Source of the DNA: Acidobacteriaceae bacterium
GTDB lineage: Bacteria > Acidobacteriota > Terriglobia > Terriglobales > Acidobacteriaceae
DNA length: 64,000 nucleotides
Assembly: GCA_035944135.1 (NCBI GenBank)
Contig: DASZBM010000010.1
Location: 806,001-870,000, forward strand
Reading direction: 5' to 3'
The notes under the pieces were generated by a model. That model saw nothing but the letters and a program-made list of their open reading frames with translations. It was not told the DNA's origin and did no database searches. How positions within the stretch are numbered: the first letter of the stretch is position 1; each line of letters begins with the position of its first letter. Below, piece by piece: positions 18,192-26,931 of the stretch. The translations under genes were made by a program, and so were the position numbers.

Positions 18192-19538
18192 TTATGGATG
18201 TCGTAGCTTCGTGATGTCGTTGAAGATCACGAACACCGCGAACACAATCAGGCAGACAAACGCGACCTGGTACACGCGCTCCTTGATCTCCTGGTTCAGG
18301 TCGCGGCGCATGATCGACTCAATCGCGAGGAACAGAATCATTCCGCCGTCCAGGATCGGAATCGGCAGCAGGTTGAAGATGCCTAGGTTGAGCGAGATCG
18401 TGGCCATGAACTGGACCAGCGTCCAGAAGCCGAGCTTGGTGGCGATGTCAATCTGCTGTGCAATGCCGATCGGCCCGGAGAGCGACCGTACCGACACCTG
18501 CCGCGTGAACATGCCCTTCAGGACACGGATGATCAGCGTCGAGTCATCCTTGTTGTCCTTGAACGATTGAACGATCGCTGCGCCCAGCGGCAGCTTGACT
18601 ACCTTGACCGGCGGGTTCTCGTTCTGGAAACCGAGGCGGTACTGTACATCGCCAGCGCCGTTGTCCAGCTTTTGTGGCGTGATGTGGAACGTGAGCGGCT
18701 GCCCGTTGCGCGTCACGTAGACGGTCGAAGGCTGGCCGTTGCGGTCCTTCAGGTATGCGAGCAGCGTGTTGACCGAGTGCAATTTCAGGTTGTCGATCTG
18801 CGTGACCTGGTCGCCCGCCTGCATTCCTGCACGAGCCGCCGGATCGCCGGCCGACACGCTGAGCACTCCGAGAGAAGGCTGCATAGCGGGGTTGATCCCC
18901 AGCGACTGCAGATCGTCCAGGCCGAACTCGCCGTCGCTGCCACTGTAGGCAAGATGCAGCGCCGTTTGTGTCTGCTGGCCGTTATGCGAAAAGACCATCG
19001 GCACAGTGCCGTTGATGTGCAGATTGCAGTCGATCAGAATGCGTTCCCATGTAGGGTCGCGGTCCTGCGCGAATTGCGTAATCACGTCCCCCGGAGCGAG
19101 GCCGAGCGTCGCGGCCTGAGAGCCTTGCGAGACGTAGTCGACGATCGCGGGACCATCGAGGTACTGAGCCACCTCATGATGGAACAAACCGACGAAGATC
19201 AGCAGCACGAACGAGAGTATGAAGTTTGCGATGGGGCCTGCGAGTGCGATGAGCACGCGCTGCCAGCGGGAGTGTGCGTTGAACTCGCCGGGATCGCCAG
19301 TGGGCTGTTCGCCCGGGACGTCGCCGGACATCTTGACGTATCCGCCCAGCGGGAGCAGTGAGAGCCGATAGTCCGTGTCGCCGCGCCGCCAGCCGAAGAG
19401 TCGTGGGCCGAAGCCGATGGAGAAGGTTTCGACGCGCACGCCGCAGAGCTTGGCCACGGCAAAGTGCCCGAACTCGTGCACGAGCACCATGATGCCGAGC
19501 ACGATGCCGAACTCAACAAGGACCGATAGAAGATGCAT
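18192..19538 (-). CDS. rseP: RIP metalloprotease RseP (site-2 protease)
   Basis: 448 aa. The zinc-site motif HEFGH is at 21-25 in the first membrane helix, and NLLPIPILDGG with Asp397 supplies the third zinc ligand. Two PDZ-like segments lie between (about 125-210 and 220-300), and a further helix closes the protein. RseP cleaves anti-sigma factors or remnant signal peptides within the membrane. Last gene of cdsA-dxr-rseP with an 18-base gap to dxr, the standard bacterial order. Confidence 0.96.
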   Translation of the reverse strand: MHLLSVLVEFGIVLGIMVLVHEFGHFAVAKLCGVRVETFSIGFGPRLFGWRRGDTDYRLSLLPLGGYVKMSGDVPGEQPTGDPGEFNAHSRWQRVLIALAGPIANFILSFVLLIFVGLFHHEVAQYLDGPAIVDYVSQGSQAATLGLAPGDVITQFAQDRDPTWERILIDCNLHINGTVPMVFSHNGQQTQTALHLAYSGSDGEFGLDDLQSLGINPAMQPSLGVLSVSAGDPAARAGMQAGDQVTQIDNLKLHSVNTLLAYLKDRNGQPSTVYVTRNGQPLTFHITPQKLDNGAGDVQYRLGFQNENPPVKVVKLPLGAAIVQSFKDNKDDSTLIIRVLKGMFTRQVSVRSLSGPIGIAQQIDIATKLGFWTLVQFMATISLNLGIFNLLPIPILDGGMILFLAIESIMRRDLNQEIKERVYQVAFVCLIVFAVFVIFNDITKLRHP

Positions 19539-19556
19539 AAGGGAAGCGGAAAGACC

Positions 19557-20735
19557 TCAGTGGGCGATGAGATGCGGGTGATGCTGCTCAATCACCTGCT
19601 CAGCGAGCGCTCTTGCAGTTTGATCCAGTTCGAGGACCTCCGGGATGGACGCCGGCGAGGCAGCTCGGGTGAGCGAAAGCACAGACTCGATTGTACGTGG
19701 AATGCCGAGGAATGACAGCCGTCCTGCCAGGAAGGCTGCGACGGCAATTTCATCCGCTGCGTTCAGCGCAATGCAGTGCGCCTGCGATGCGCCGGCGGCC
19801 TCGTAGGCAAGCCGTAAACACGGGAAACGCTGGAGATCCGGCGTCTGAAAGTCGAGCTGCTTCAACGCTGTCATGTCGAACGTGAGGTCGCTCGCGATGC
19901 GCTCGGGCCACGAGAGTGCGTACAGAATCGGCAGGCGCATGTCAGTCACGGAAATCTGCGCGAGGATCGAGCCGTCGATGTACTCAACCAGCGAGTGAAT
20001 GGTGGACTGGGGGTGCACAGTGACCTTCACCTGCGCGGGCGGCAGGTTGAAGAGACGGCAGGCCTCGATGATTTCGAGGCCCTTGTTGAGCATCGTCGCG
20101 GAGTCGATGGTGATGCGCTGGCCCATGACCCAGGTGGGGTGCTTGAGCGCCTGCTCGGGCGTGATGTGCTCGAACTCTGCGAGGGGCGTGTTGCGGAACG
20201 GGCCGCCGGAGGCCGTAAGCCATATCTGCTTGACCTCGTTGGGTTCGCCGCCGCGGAGGCACTGATGGATTGCGTTGTGCTCGCTGTCGATCGGCAGTAA
20301 AGCAACGCCACGTTCGCGGGCCGCCGCGAGGATCAGGTCGCCGGCGGCGACGAGGCACTCCTTGTTCGCGAGGCCTACGGTCTTGCCGGCCAGTACTGCG
20401 GCGTAAGTGGCTTCGAGCCCAGCGACGCCGACGATGGCGGAGACGACGAACTCAGCGTCTGGCAGGGTGGCGACGCGTACGGTTCCGGCCGTGCCGTGGA
20501 CGACTTCTGTGGCGATTCCGGCGGACTTCAGACGTGCGCGGAGTTGATCCGCGAGCTGTTCGGTGCTGATGGAGACGATTTGCGGGTGCCAGCGGAGGCA
20601 CTGCTCGAAGGCGATGTCGACATTCGAGCCGCAGGCGAGCGCGATGGGCTGGAATCGGTCGGGGTAGGACTCGCAGATGCTGAGGGTTGACTGACCGATG
20701 GAGCCGGTCGAGCCGAGAATGGCAATCTTCTTCAC
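19557..20735 (-). CDS. dxr: 1-deoxy-D-xylulose 5-phosphate reductoisomerase
   Basis: 392 aa, family-typical length. The NADPH-binding loop GSTGSIG is at residues 8-14, ANKECLV and the metal-site DSEHNAI lie in the middle, and the flexible loop includes HPTWVMGQRITIDSATM. It converts DXP to MEP, the committed step of the non-mevalonate isoprenoid pathway, supplying IspA and UppS in the same window. 48 bases after cdsA. Confidence 0.97.
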   Translation of the reverse strand: MKKIAILGSTGSIGQSTLSICESYPDRFQPIALACGSNVDIAFEQCLRWHPQIVSISTEQLADQLRARLKSAGIATEVVHGTAGTVRVATLPDAEFVVSAIVGVAGLEATYAAVLAGKTVGLANKECLVAAGDLILAAARERGVALLPIDSEHNAIHQCLRGGEPNEVKQIWLTASGGPFRNTPLAEFEHITPEQALKHPTWVMGQRITIDSATMLNKGLEIIEACRLFNLPPAQVKVTVHPQSTIHSLVEYIDGSILAQISVTDMRLPILYALSWPERIASDLTFDMTALKQLDFQTPDLQRFPCLRLAYEAAGASQAHCIALNAADEIAVAAFLAGRLSFLGIPRTIESVLSLTRAASPASIPEVLELDQTARALAEQVIEQHHPHLIAH

Positions 20736-20783
20736 TTGGCTATTTTCTCAAAAATACAGCTGAGGGCTCTTTTTCAGTCGCAG

Positions 20784-21635
<852 letters not shown>

Positions 21636-21655
21636 GCGCTTTGATGAGGATATAT

Positions 21656-21833
21656 GGAGGGTACCCCCCTCCCCCCCTGTTTTTGTGCAAAGTCTTGATT
21701 CGACGTTAGTTGAGGGTGGACTTTAATTGCAAACTATTGATTCCAGATACTTTAGTAGCAAGGTATTTGGAATCAGTAAGTTGGATGCTGATGATGTGAG
21801 GCTTGGACGTTTTGGGAGGGTACTCCCGGGGGC
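21656..21833. repeat. AT-richer ~180-bp intergenic element bounded by GGGAGGGTAC palindromes
   Basis: The left edge (21656-21672) reads GGAGGGTACCCCCCTCC and the right edge (21814-21833) starts GGGAGGGTACTCCC. The interior is clearly AT-richer than the flanks and has three related units: GCAAAGTCTTGATTC (21687), GCAAACTATTGATTC (21729) and GCAAGGTATTTGGAATC (21758). The last two also form an inverted repeat: 21738-21750 against 21763-21775, 12 of 13 bases pairing around a 12-base loop. No ORF is visible. It lies directly upstream of cdsA and looks like a non-coding mobile or regulatory element. Confidence 0.6.
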
Positions 21834-21866
21834 TGCTTTGTCAAGTTGTGGGGTTCGTCTGCCGGT

Positions 21867-21894
21867 TCCCGGGTCTCACAACCGAGACCCGGGA
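21867..21894. repeat. REP-like palindrome, copy 3
   Basis: Perfect 11-base arms TCCCGGGTCTC/GAGACCCGGGA enclose the loop ACAACC, one base different from the loop of the copy at 1884. It stands 20 bases beyond the stop of the downstream minus-strand gene, so it could end that transcript. Confidence 0.65.
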
Positions 21895-21913
21895 CCTTGG
21901 CTGTGATGGTGGG

Positions 21914-22813
21914 CTAGCCTCCGAGGCACATGCTGGGCGGGATGTTGTTCGCTTTGCAGAAGGCATCCTGGCTGGCTTTGGCGTTGTCGACGGCGTGGTG
22001 GTAGGCGATGATTCCACCGATGCTTCCGGCGGCGACACCGGCGATAGGAATAAGGATTAGGGCGGTGCGGCCGTGGTGGGTTGGGTATTCGGTCAGAGCG
22101 GCCTGCTCTTCGGGAGAGACGGGCTGGTGGGCGAGCGCCTTAAGGCGCGTGATCAGGTTCTGCTCCGATACGTCCATCCAATGCGCGTAGGTCTTTTTCC
22201 CGGCGATGTAGATGGGCGAGGTCACGGTCCATAAGGCGATCCCGGTCTTCGCGTCGAGGATCACGATGCGGAAGGACGGAGTGCGGTCATAGAGGTCGGT
22301 GGCGGGTGTGACATTGCCACCGTTGCGGGGATCGATCTCGTCGAGCTGAAAGATGAGGTCGGCTTCCTGTGGGCTGCTGGCGAGCTGGTAGTAGCCCCAC
22401 TGGGCGAGGCGCGAGTGGATGTCGTTGTAGAGCTGGTTGGGGTCGAGGCCGAGCCGGGCCGTGATGCCGACGTTGGTGAGCATCACGCTATGGGCGGCGG
22501 CGATTCTGGCCGGTACGGGGCCGCTGGGGACCTGCGGTGCGGGCGGGTGGTTGACACCTCCGAGCTGAACGGGAAGCGAGCTCGAGGATTGAGCGGCGTT
22601 GATGCTGTCCTGCGTGGCCTGCTGGTTGGCTTGGATTGCTTGTTGATTGGCCTGTTGAGCGGCTTGCATCGCCTGCTGCGCGGCCTGCTGAGCCGCCTGC
22701 GTGGCCTGATCCTGTGCGAAGGCTGTTTGGGCAAAGGCTGTCTGTGTGACGACAAGGACAGCGATGAGTCCGCTGACGATGGCGGAAGGAAGATACTGCG
22801 TTGGGTTTTTCAT
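21914..22813 (-). CDS. Exported hypothetical protein with Gln/Ala-rich N-terminal segment
   Basis: 299 aa from the ATG at 22813, preceded by GAGAGGGAG. A Sec signal peptide (IVSGLIAVLVVTQTAFAQ) is followed by a striking A/Q repeat (AAQQ-type units, about residues 32-65) likely to form a coiled coil. A folded central domain then contains NVGITARLGLDPNQLYNDI and the segment DLIFQLDE...FRIVILDAKTG, which resembles lipoproteins with an ABC-type or CsgG-like beta core. A hydrophobic Gly/Ala-rich helix (ALILIPIAGVAAGSIGGII) near the end and a terminal CLGG follow. No family recognised; it is placed in the segment that separates cdsA from uppS. Confidence 0.6.
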   Translation of the reverse strand: MKNPTQYLPSAIVSGLIAVLVVTQTAFAQTAFAQDQATQAAQQAAQQAMQAAQQANQQAIQANQQATQDSINAAQSSSSLPVQLGGVNHPPAPQVPSGPVPARIAAAHSVMLTNVGITARLGLDPNQLYNDIHSRLAQWGYYQLASSPQEADLIFQLDEIDPRNGGNVTPATDLYDRTPSFRIVILDAKTGIALWTVTSPIYIAGKKTYAHWMDVSEQNLITRLKALAHQPVSPEEQAALTEYPTHHGRTALILIPIAGVAAGSIGGIIAYHHAVDNAKASQDAFCKANNIPPSMCLGG

Positions 22814-22920
22814 GGCACTCCCTCTCAACGTGAACGTGCGCTGCGCAACCGGAAGCGCTCTCTCCGGCGCGAAGAGGCGCGCGGAAAGACATTCCGGCAG
22901 GGAAGGGAAGGTGCGGGGAT

Positions 22921-23271
22921 CTAGATGCGGAGGGCGAACGGCCGGCGCTGCGGGTCGGTGGAGACGGACCAGCGCGCGAAGGTGAGGTGACCGGTGCCGG
23001 GTAGTGAGAGAAGGCTGGCGCTGTATGCGCCTGCGAGGTCGAACGAGGCGAATGAGGTGTGACGGTGCGCGAGACGAGCCGGCCTGACGAGTCGAGTGAC
23101 GGCGAGAGAAAGCTTCTTTTCCGATTCAAGCCTGGTCGCGGCGACTTTGACGGTGTTGGGGTGGCAGTCGGGAAGAATCGAGCGGGTGGCCGCGTGGCCG
23201 GTATGCGCAAACAGAACTGCCAGGCTGAGCAGTGCGATGCGGAACCACGGCGATCGTCTCACGGCGCGCAT
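22921..23271 (-). CDS. Putative secreted hypothetical protein
   Basis: 116 aa from MRAVRRS, chosen because it gives a standard signal peptide (FRIALLSLAVLFAHTGHA). The mature part is ~90 residues, basic, with one cysteine and no recognisable motif. Ribosome-binding sequence is weak. It may be co-transcribed with the Gln/Ala-rich protein gene about 107 bases downstream. Coding status is uncertain because the region is rich in repeats and the frame is short. Confidence 0.4.
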   Translation of the reverse strand: MRAVRRSPWFRIALLSLAVLFAHTGHAATRSILPDCHPNTVKVAATRLESEKKLSLAVTRLVRPARLAHRHTSFASFDLAGAYSASLLSLPGTGHLTFARWSVSTDPQRRPFALRI

Positions 23272-23429
23272 GAAAAAGGCCTCAGGTGGAGCGACGCGCG
23301 ATGACATGTCGATCCACCTGCAAACAATAACGCTAGCGCAATAAAAAAGACGCGTGGGTTAGAAAAAATCTGACGTTACTTTGGTTTGGTCGGCGCGCTG
23401 GTGTTGTTTGTGGCGGGGTCGAGCAAGGT

Positions 23430-23660
23430 GATTCAGTCGCTACGGCTACGCCTTCGCGACGATCTCCCACCCCAGCGAGCAAGCACGCTGGGACTGCGGG
23501 CCTTCGGCAGAGCGGAAGCGCGCTGGGCGCGCGGCCTTTACGGCACGGCTGAAGCCGTGCCCCTTCCGATTTCTCGGATGCATCGAGTGTGATCGAACCA
23601 CCTTCAGCGCGATTTTGGGCACTGTCCTTTGCCTTCGCGACAGGCCTTCGGCAGAGCGAG
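23430..23660. repeat. Composite repeat region, no gene
   Basis: The interval between minus-strand and plus-strand genes (23272-23832) carries no credible gene. Visible structure: GCCTTCGGCAGAGCG occurs twice (23500 and 23644), GCCTTCGCGAC occurs twice nearby, and GGCACGGCTgaAGCCGTGCC (23542-23561) is a perfect 9-bp-arm palindrome. The layout suggests two partial copies of one composite intergenic repeat. Confidence 0.55.
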
Positions 23661-23710
23661 GTCCGCTCATGCCGGTTCGCTTCATGAATGGGACGCCCGA
23701 GGGCCGTTCA

Positions 23711-23751
23711 CCCCACCCATCGCGCAAAGACGCGCGATGAATGGGGCACCC
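23711..23751. repeat. REP-like palindrome, copy 4
   Basis: Arms CCCCAcCCATCGCGC and GCGCGATGaaTGGGG pair with one mismatch and a one-base bulge around a six-base loop, and the element ends GGGGCACCC, the same tail as the copy at 18128. It precedes a plus-strand gene. Confidence 0.65.
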
Positions 23752-23832
23752 TGATTCGTGAGATTCGAGCGTCAGTGGCGATGCGCGCCAAGGGAAGGCC
23801 GTCGACCTGATCGACGCTTTACAATCGTTTCA

Positions 23833-24141
23833 GTGCGGCGGATTTTTCAGTTCGGCGTTTCGATGTTGCTGCTGAGCGTGGTGCTGACACCGGTGTTCGA
23901 GTGCTTCGATCGCTGGGATGCGCCAGGGCTTGGATGTGACACGGAATTCGCGGTGTTTGCGATTTTGGTGATCGTGTGCCTGCTGCTGGCGGTTTGTAAG
24001 CTGCTAAGAGAACGCGCATACGAGACGGATTTCGAGGAGCTTCCAGCCGAGTTTGTCGACCGCTCTGCGGCGGCTCCGCTGAGACTGCAGCGACTTGCGC
24101 TGGTAGTGATTCCGTCGGTGTCTCCTCCGCTCCGAATCTGA
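23833..24141 (+). CDS. Small membrane protein, two predicted helices
   Basis: 102 aa from the GTG at 23833. Two hydrophobic helices (FGVSMLLLSVVLTPVF and FAVFAILVIVCLLLAVC) flank a short loop with two cysteines (ECFDRWD, GLGCDTE), followed by a ~45-residue cytoplasmic tail. No ribosome-binding site is seen; a TACAAT hexamer ends seven bases before the GTG, so a leaderless message is possible. No family recognised. Confidence 0.45.
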   Translation: MRRIFQFGVSMLLLSVVLTPVFECFDRWDAPGLGCDTEFAVFAILVIVCLLLAVCKLLRERAYETDFEELPAEFVDRSAAAPLRLQRLALVVIPSVSPPLRI

Positions 24142-24248
24142 TACTGCTCCGATTTGGCCAGGCTCCGCGGCGGCTTGTGTGCCGCGTGGCCCGTTTGTGC
24201 GCGCGCATACGCGTGCTGGCTTCCGCCTTAAGCCTTCGGAGTAAAAGA

Positions 24249-25058
24249 GTGTCTTGTCTTGTGTCTCGCCTTCGCTGCGGTGTTCTGGCCGCCGTGTGTC
24301 TTGTCGTTGCTCCAGTTGCGGCGCAGACGCCGACTGTGTCTGTTCCGCCCGAGCCGCCGAGTCAACAAATGCCTGCAAGTTCAAATCAGAAAGGCGCATC
24401 GTCATCGCCGTCGGCGAGCCAGGAAAGCGTTCATGATGAAGCGGAGCGCGAGCTGCGTGAGGAGACGCACCAGCGCATGGTCGGGGTGGTGCCGGCGTTT
24501 ACGACGGTGTACAACGGGCACGCGGCGCCGCTGGATGCGCGCGAGAAGTTCCGTTTATGGGTGGCCGATACGGCTGACCCGTTCGACTTTGCGGCGGCCG
24601 GGGTCGATGCCGCAGTGGAGCAGCACAGCCATGAGTTTCCGGAGTACGGCTATGGTTTTTCCGGGTATTCGAAACGGTACGGCGCGTCGTTTGTCGATGA
24701 CGCAGATGGAACGTTTTTCGCGGAGGCCGTGCTGCCGTCGTTGCTGCACCAGGATCCGCGGTACTTCCGGCTGGGGACAGGGTCGATTGCGCATCGGCTG
24801 GGCTATACGCTGCTGTCGGCGGTGCGGTGCCGCGGCGATAACTTTCATTGGCAGCCGAACGTGTCGCTGCTGGGCGGGAATCTGATCGGTGGCGCGATCT
24901 CGAATGGGTACTATCCGGCGGCCAATCGTGGGTTCGGGCTGACGATGGAGCGCGGGTTCACGGTGACGGGCGAAGATTTGCTGAGCTCGCTGGCTACGGA
25001 GTTTTATCCGGATATTTCGAAGGCGCTATTTCATCGGAAGAAAAAGACGCAGCCTTGA
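24249..25058 (+). CDS. Exported protein with an uncharacterised Acidobacteria-type domain
   Basis: 269 aa from the GTG at 24249 (GGAG a few bases upstream), giving a signal peptide ending VAPVAAQ. A Pro/Ser-rich spacer with an acidic helix (HDEAERELREE) leads to a ~170-residue domain. Its landmarks are GYGFSGYSKRYGASFVDD, LLHQDPRYFRLGTGS, CRGDNFHWQPN and NGYYPAANRGFG. The same landmarks recur in order in the exported protein at 29879-30904, so this is a paralogous domain. The function is unknown; glycine/tyrosine patterning suggests a beta-rich envelope protein. Confidence 0.7.
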   Translation: MSCLVSRLRCGVLAAVCLVVAPVAAQTPTVSVPPEPPSQQMPASSNQKGASSSPSASQESVHDEAERELREETHQRMVGVVPAFTTVYNGHAAPLDAREKFRLWVADTADPFDFAAAGVDAAVEQHSHEFPEYGYGFSGYSKRYGASFVDDADGTFFAEAVLPSLLHQDPRYFRLGTGSIAHRLGYTLLSAVRCRGDNFHWQPNVSLLGGNLIGGAISNGYYPAANRGFGLTMERGFTVTGEDLLSSLATEFYPDISKALFHRKKKTQP

Positions 25059-25237
25059 TTCGCCCTGGTCGCGACGCGAATTGATGGTGATTGAGATTGG
25101 CTGAGGGCGGAGGGTGAAGCGGCGGTTCATGGCGCGTTAATCCAGGTTGCTGGTGGTGACGAAGTGAAAGTGCGTTGAGTTTCGATTGCATGGGGGGTTA
25201 CGGAGTGCGCATCCAAGAGCACGAAAGGAGAGCGCGA

Positions 25238-25765
25238 ATGGGCGAGAGCAACGAGACCGACTCGAAGTATCAGGAGCTGAGCGGGGAAGCGGGACGGAAG
25301 AAAATTGCAGAGCTGGTGAAGGGGATTCGTATCGCGATGATGACGACGCGGGCAGAGGACGGCTCGATGGATGCGCGGCCGATGGCGGTGCAGGATAAGC
25401 CGTTCGATGGAACGCTGTGGTTTCTTACGCGCGGGAGCTCAGAGAAGGTGAGCGAGCTGGAGCAGGACCGGCATATCACGCTGACGTTCAGTGAGCCGTC
25501 GGATTCGAAGTACATCACGCTGAAGGGGCGTGGAACAGCGACGCGGGATCGCGGCAAGATTCACGAGTTGTGGAATCCGATGTACAAGGCGTGGTTTCCG
25601 CAGGGTGAGGATGACCCCGAGATTACGGTGCTGCGCGTGGATGTGAGCGAGGGGTTCTTCTGGGAGGCCAGCAGCAGCAAGATTCTGATGTATGCGAAGT
25701 ATCTGGCGGCGGCGGTGACCGGCGGGGCGGTGGCGGTGGGGACCGCGGGGCATGTGACTGCGTAG
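25238..25765 (+). CDS. Pyridoxamine 5'-phosphate oxidase-like general stress protein (split-barrel flavin fold)
   Basis: 175 aa from the ATG at 25238, with AAGGAGA eight bases upstream. The pattern KIAELVKGIRIAMMTT, MDARPMAVQ, GTLWFLTRGSSEK, ITLTFSEPSDSKYITLKG is that of the general-stress-protein-26 branch of the PNPOx-like split barrel, which binds FMN, FAD or F420. A C-terminal glycine-rich tail (AAAVTGGAVAVGTAGHV) is extra. Stress role is inferred from the family. It is convergent with uppS, four bases apart. Confidence 0.82.
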   Translation: MGESNETDSKYQELSGEAGRKKIAELVKGIRIAMMTTRAEDGSMDARPMAVQDKPFDGTLWFLTRGSSEKVSELEQDRHITLTFSEPSDSKYITLKGRGTATRDRGKIHELWNPMYKAWFPQGEDDPEITVLRVDVSEGFFWEASSSKILMYAKYLAAAVTGGAVAVGTAGHVTA

Positions 25766-25769
25766 CTGC

Positions 25770-26708
25770 TTAGCGGCGGGTGAGGACGTCGGATGGGTGG
25801 AGTTCGGTGGCGATTTCGGATTCGAGCTCGGAAACGGGCTGGAGGGTCTCGATTTTTTCGTCGGAGTTTTCGCTGAGGCCGCCGAAGCGGCGGTCGCGAC
25901 GCTGGTAGTCGGCGATGGCCTCGATGAGGTGGATGCCGCGGAAGTCGGGCCAGAGGCGGTCGGTGATGAAGATCTCGGCGTAGGCGATCTGCCAGAGGAG
26001 GAAGTTGGAGATGCGCTGCTCGCCGGAGGTGCGGATGAGGAGGTCGGGGTCGGGCATGCCGGCGGTGTAGAGCGCGTTGGAGATGGCGGGCTCGTCTAGC
26101 GAATCGAGCGCGCCGGCACCGAGGATGTCTTCGACGGAGCAGCCGCGGGTGTGGGCCTCGGTGGTGAGGTCGGTGAGGATGCGGCGGACGGCGTCGACGA
26201 TCTCGGAACGCGAGCCGTAATTGAGCGCGAGGGTGAGGGTGGTGCCGGTGTTTTTTGCGGTCTGCTCCTCGGCCCAGTGCATGGTGTCCTGGACTTCAGA
26301 CGGGAGCTCGTGGGTGCGGCCGATGTAGGCCATGCGGATGTTGTTGGCGTTCATGCGCTCGACGTTGGAGACGAGGTAGTTGCGGAGGAGCTTCATGAGG
26401 AAGCTGACCTCGGACTTGGGGCGGCGCAGGTTGTTTTCGAGTGAGAAGGCGTAGAGGGTGATCCAGGGGACGTCGATGCGCGAGGCGGTTTCGACGACGT
26501 ACTGCACGGACTCGGCGCCCTGCTGGTGGCCGAGGAAGCGTTTGAGGGCGCGCTTGCCGGCCCAGCGGCCGTTGCCGTCCATGATGATGGCGACGTGCTG
26601 CGGGAGGCGCGTGAGGTCGAGCGTGTCGTAGACGGCGCGCTCTTCGGGGGAGAGCTCGTGGGCGCGGTTGGAACGCTGATAGGCGCGGCTGGAAGAGGAG
26701 GAAGGCAC
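25770..26708 (-). CDS. uppS: Isoprenyl transferase (undecaprenyl diphosphate synthase)
   Basis: 312 aa from the GTG at 26708. Key motifs are IIMDGNGRWA (Asp44 of this start, catalytic), SLENNLRRP, and RTSGEQRISNFLLWQ with EIFITDRLWPDF. It condenses FPP with eight IPP to give the C55 carrier for peptidoglycan and O-antigen. The N-terminal ~35 residues and the C-terminal ~45 residues (Glu-rich) exceed the core. No clear ribosome-binding site marks the GTG, and the frame stays open upstream to 26975, so the start is uncertain. In many bacteria uppS is directly before cdsA; here it is separated by ~4 kb. Confidence 0.92.
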   Translation of the reverse strand: MPSSSSSRAYQRSNRAHELSPEERAVYDTLDLTRLPQHVAIIMDGNGRWAGKRALKRFLGHQQGAESVQYVVETASRIDVPWITLYAFSLENNLRRPKSEVSFLMKLLRNYLVSNVERMNANNIRMAYIGRTHELPSEVQDTMHWAEEQTAKNTGTTLTLALNYGSRSEIVDAVRRILTDLTTEAHTRGCSVEDILGAGALDSLDEPAISNALYTAGMPDPDLLIRTSGEQRISNFLLWQIAYAEIFITDRLWPDFRGIHLIEAIADYQRRDRRFGGLSENSDEKIETLQPVSELESEIATELHPSDVLTRR

Positions 26709-26778
26709 GGCTGCTCGCTGATACTGAGGATAGACGATGCGAGGGTGCGGGGGACAGCGGTGAGGGATCAGAAAGGCG

Positions 26779-26828
26779 AAAAGCTTTGACGCGGAGGGCG
26801 CAAAGGTGCGCGAAGGGACGCCACGGCG
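26779..26828. repeat. 50-bp dispersed repeat, copy A
   Basis: This 50-base sequence matches 28380-28429 at 44 positions by eye, without gaps, in the same orientation. It begins AAAAGCTTTGACGCG and ends GACGCCACGGCG or CACGCCACGGCG. It lies upstream of uppS. The core alternates GCG and AAGG-like triplets. Confidence 0.6.
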
Positions 26829-26931
26829 GTCCTGGTGATCCGGATTAAACGGAGAGGCGTCGCTGCGCTGCCTGCGGGTGCGGGCTAACGTGCGACGCCT
26901 GGAGGTCTGACGGTGTTGCGGCGCTGGGAGT

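Noticed and set aside
23386-23592. 68-codon plus-strand frame
   Set aside because: It is composed of intergenic repeat sequence including a perfect palindrome; no start signal.
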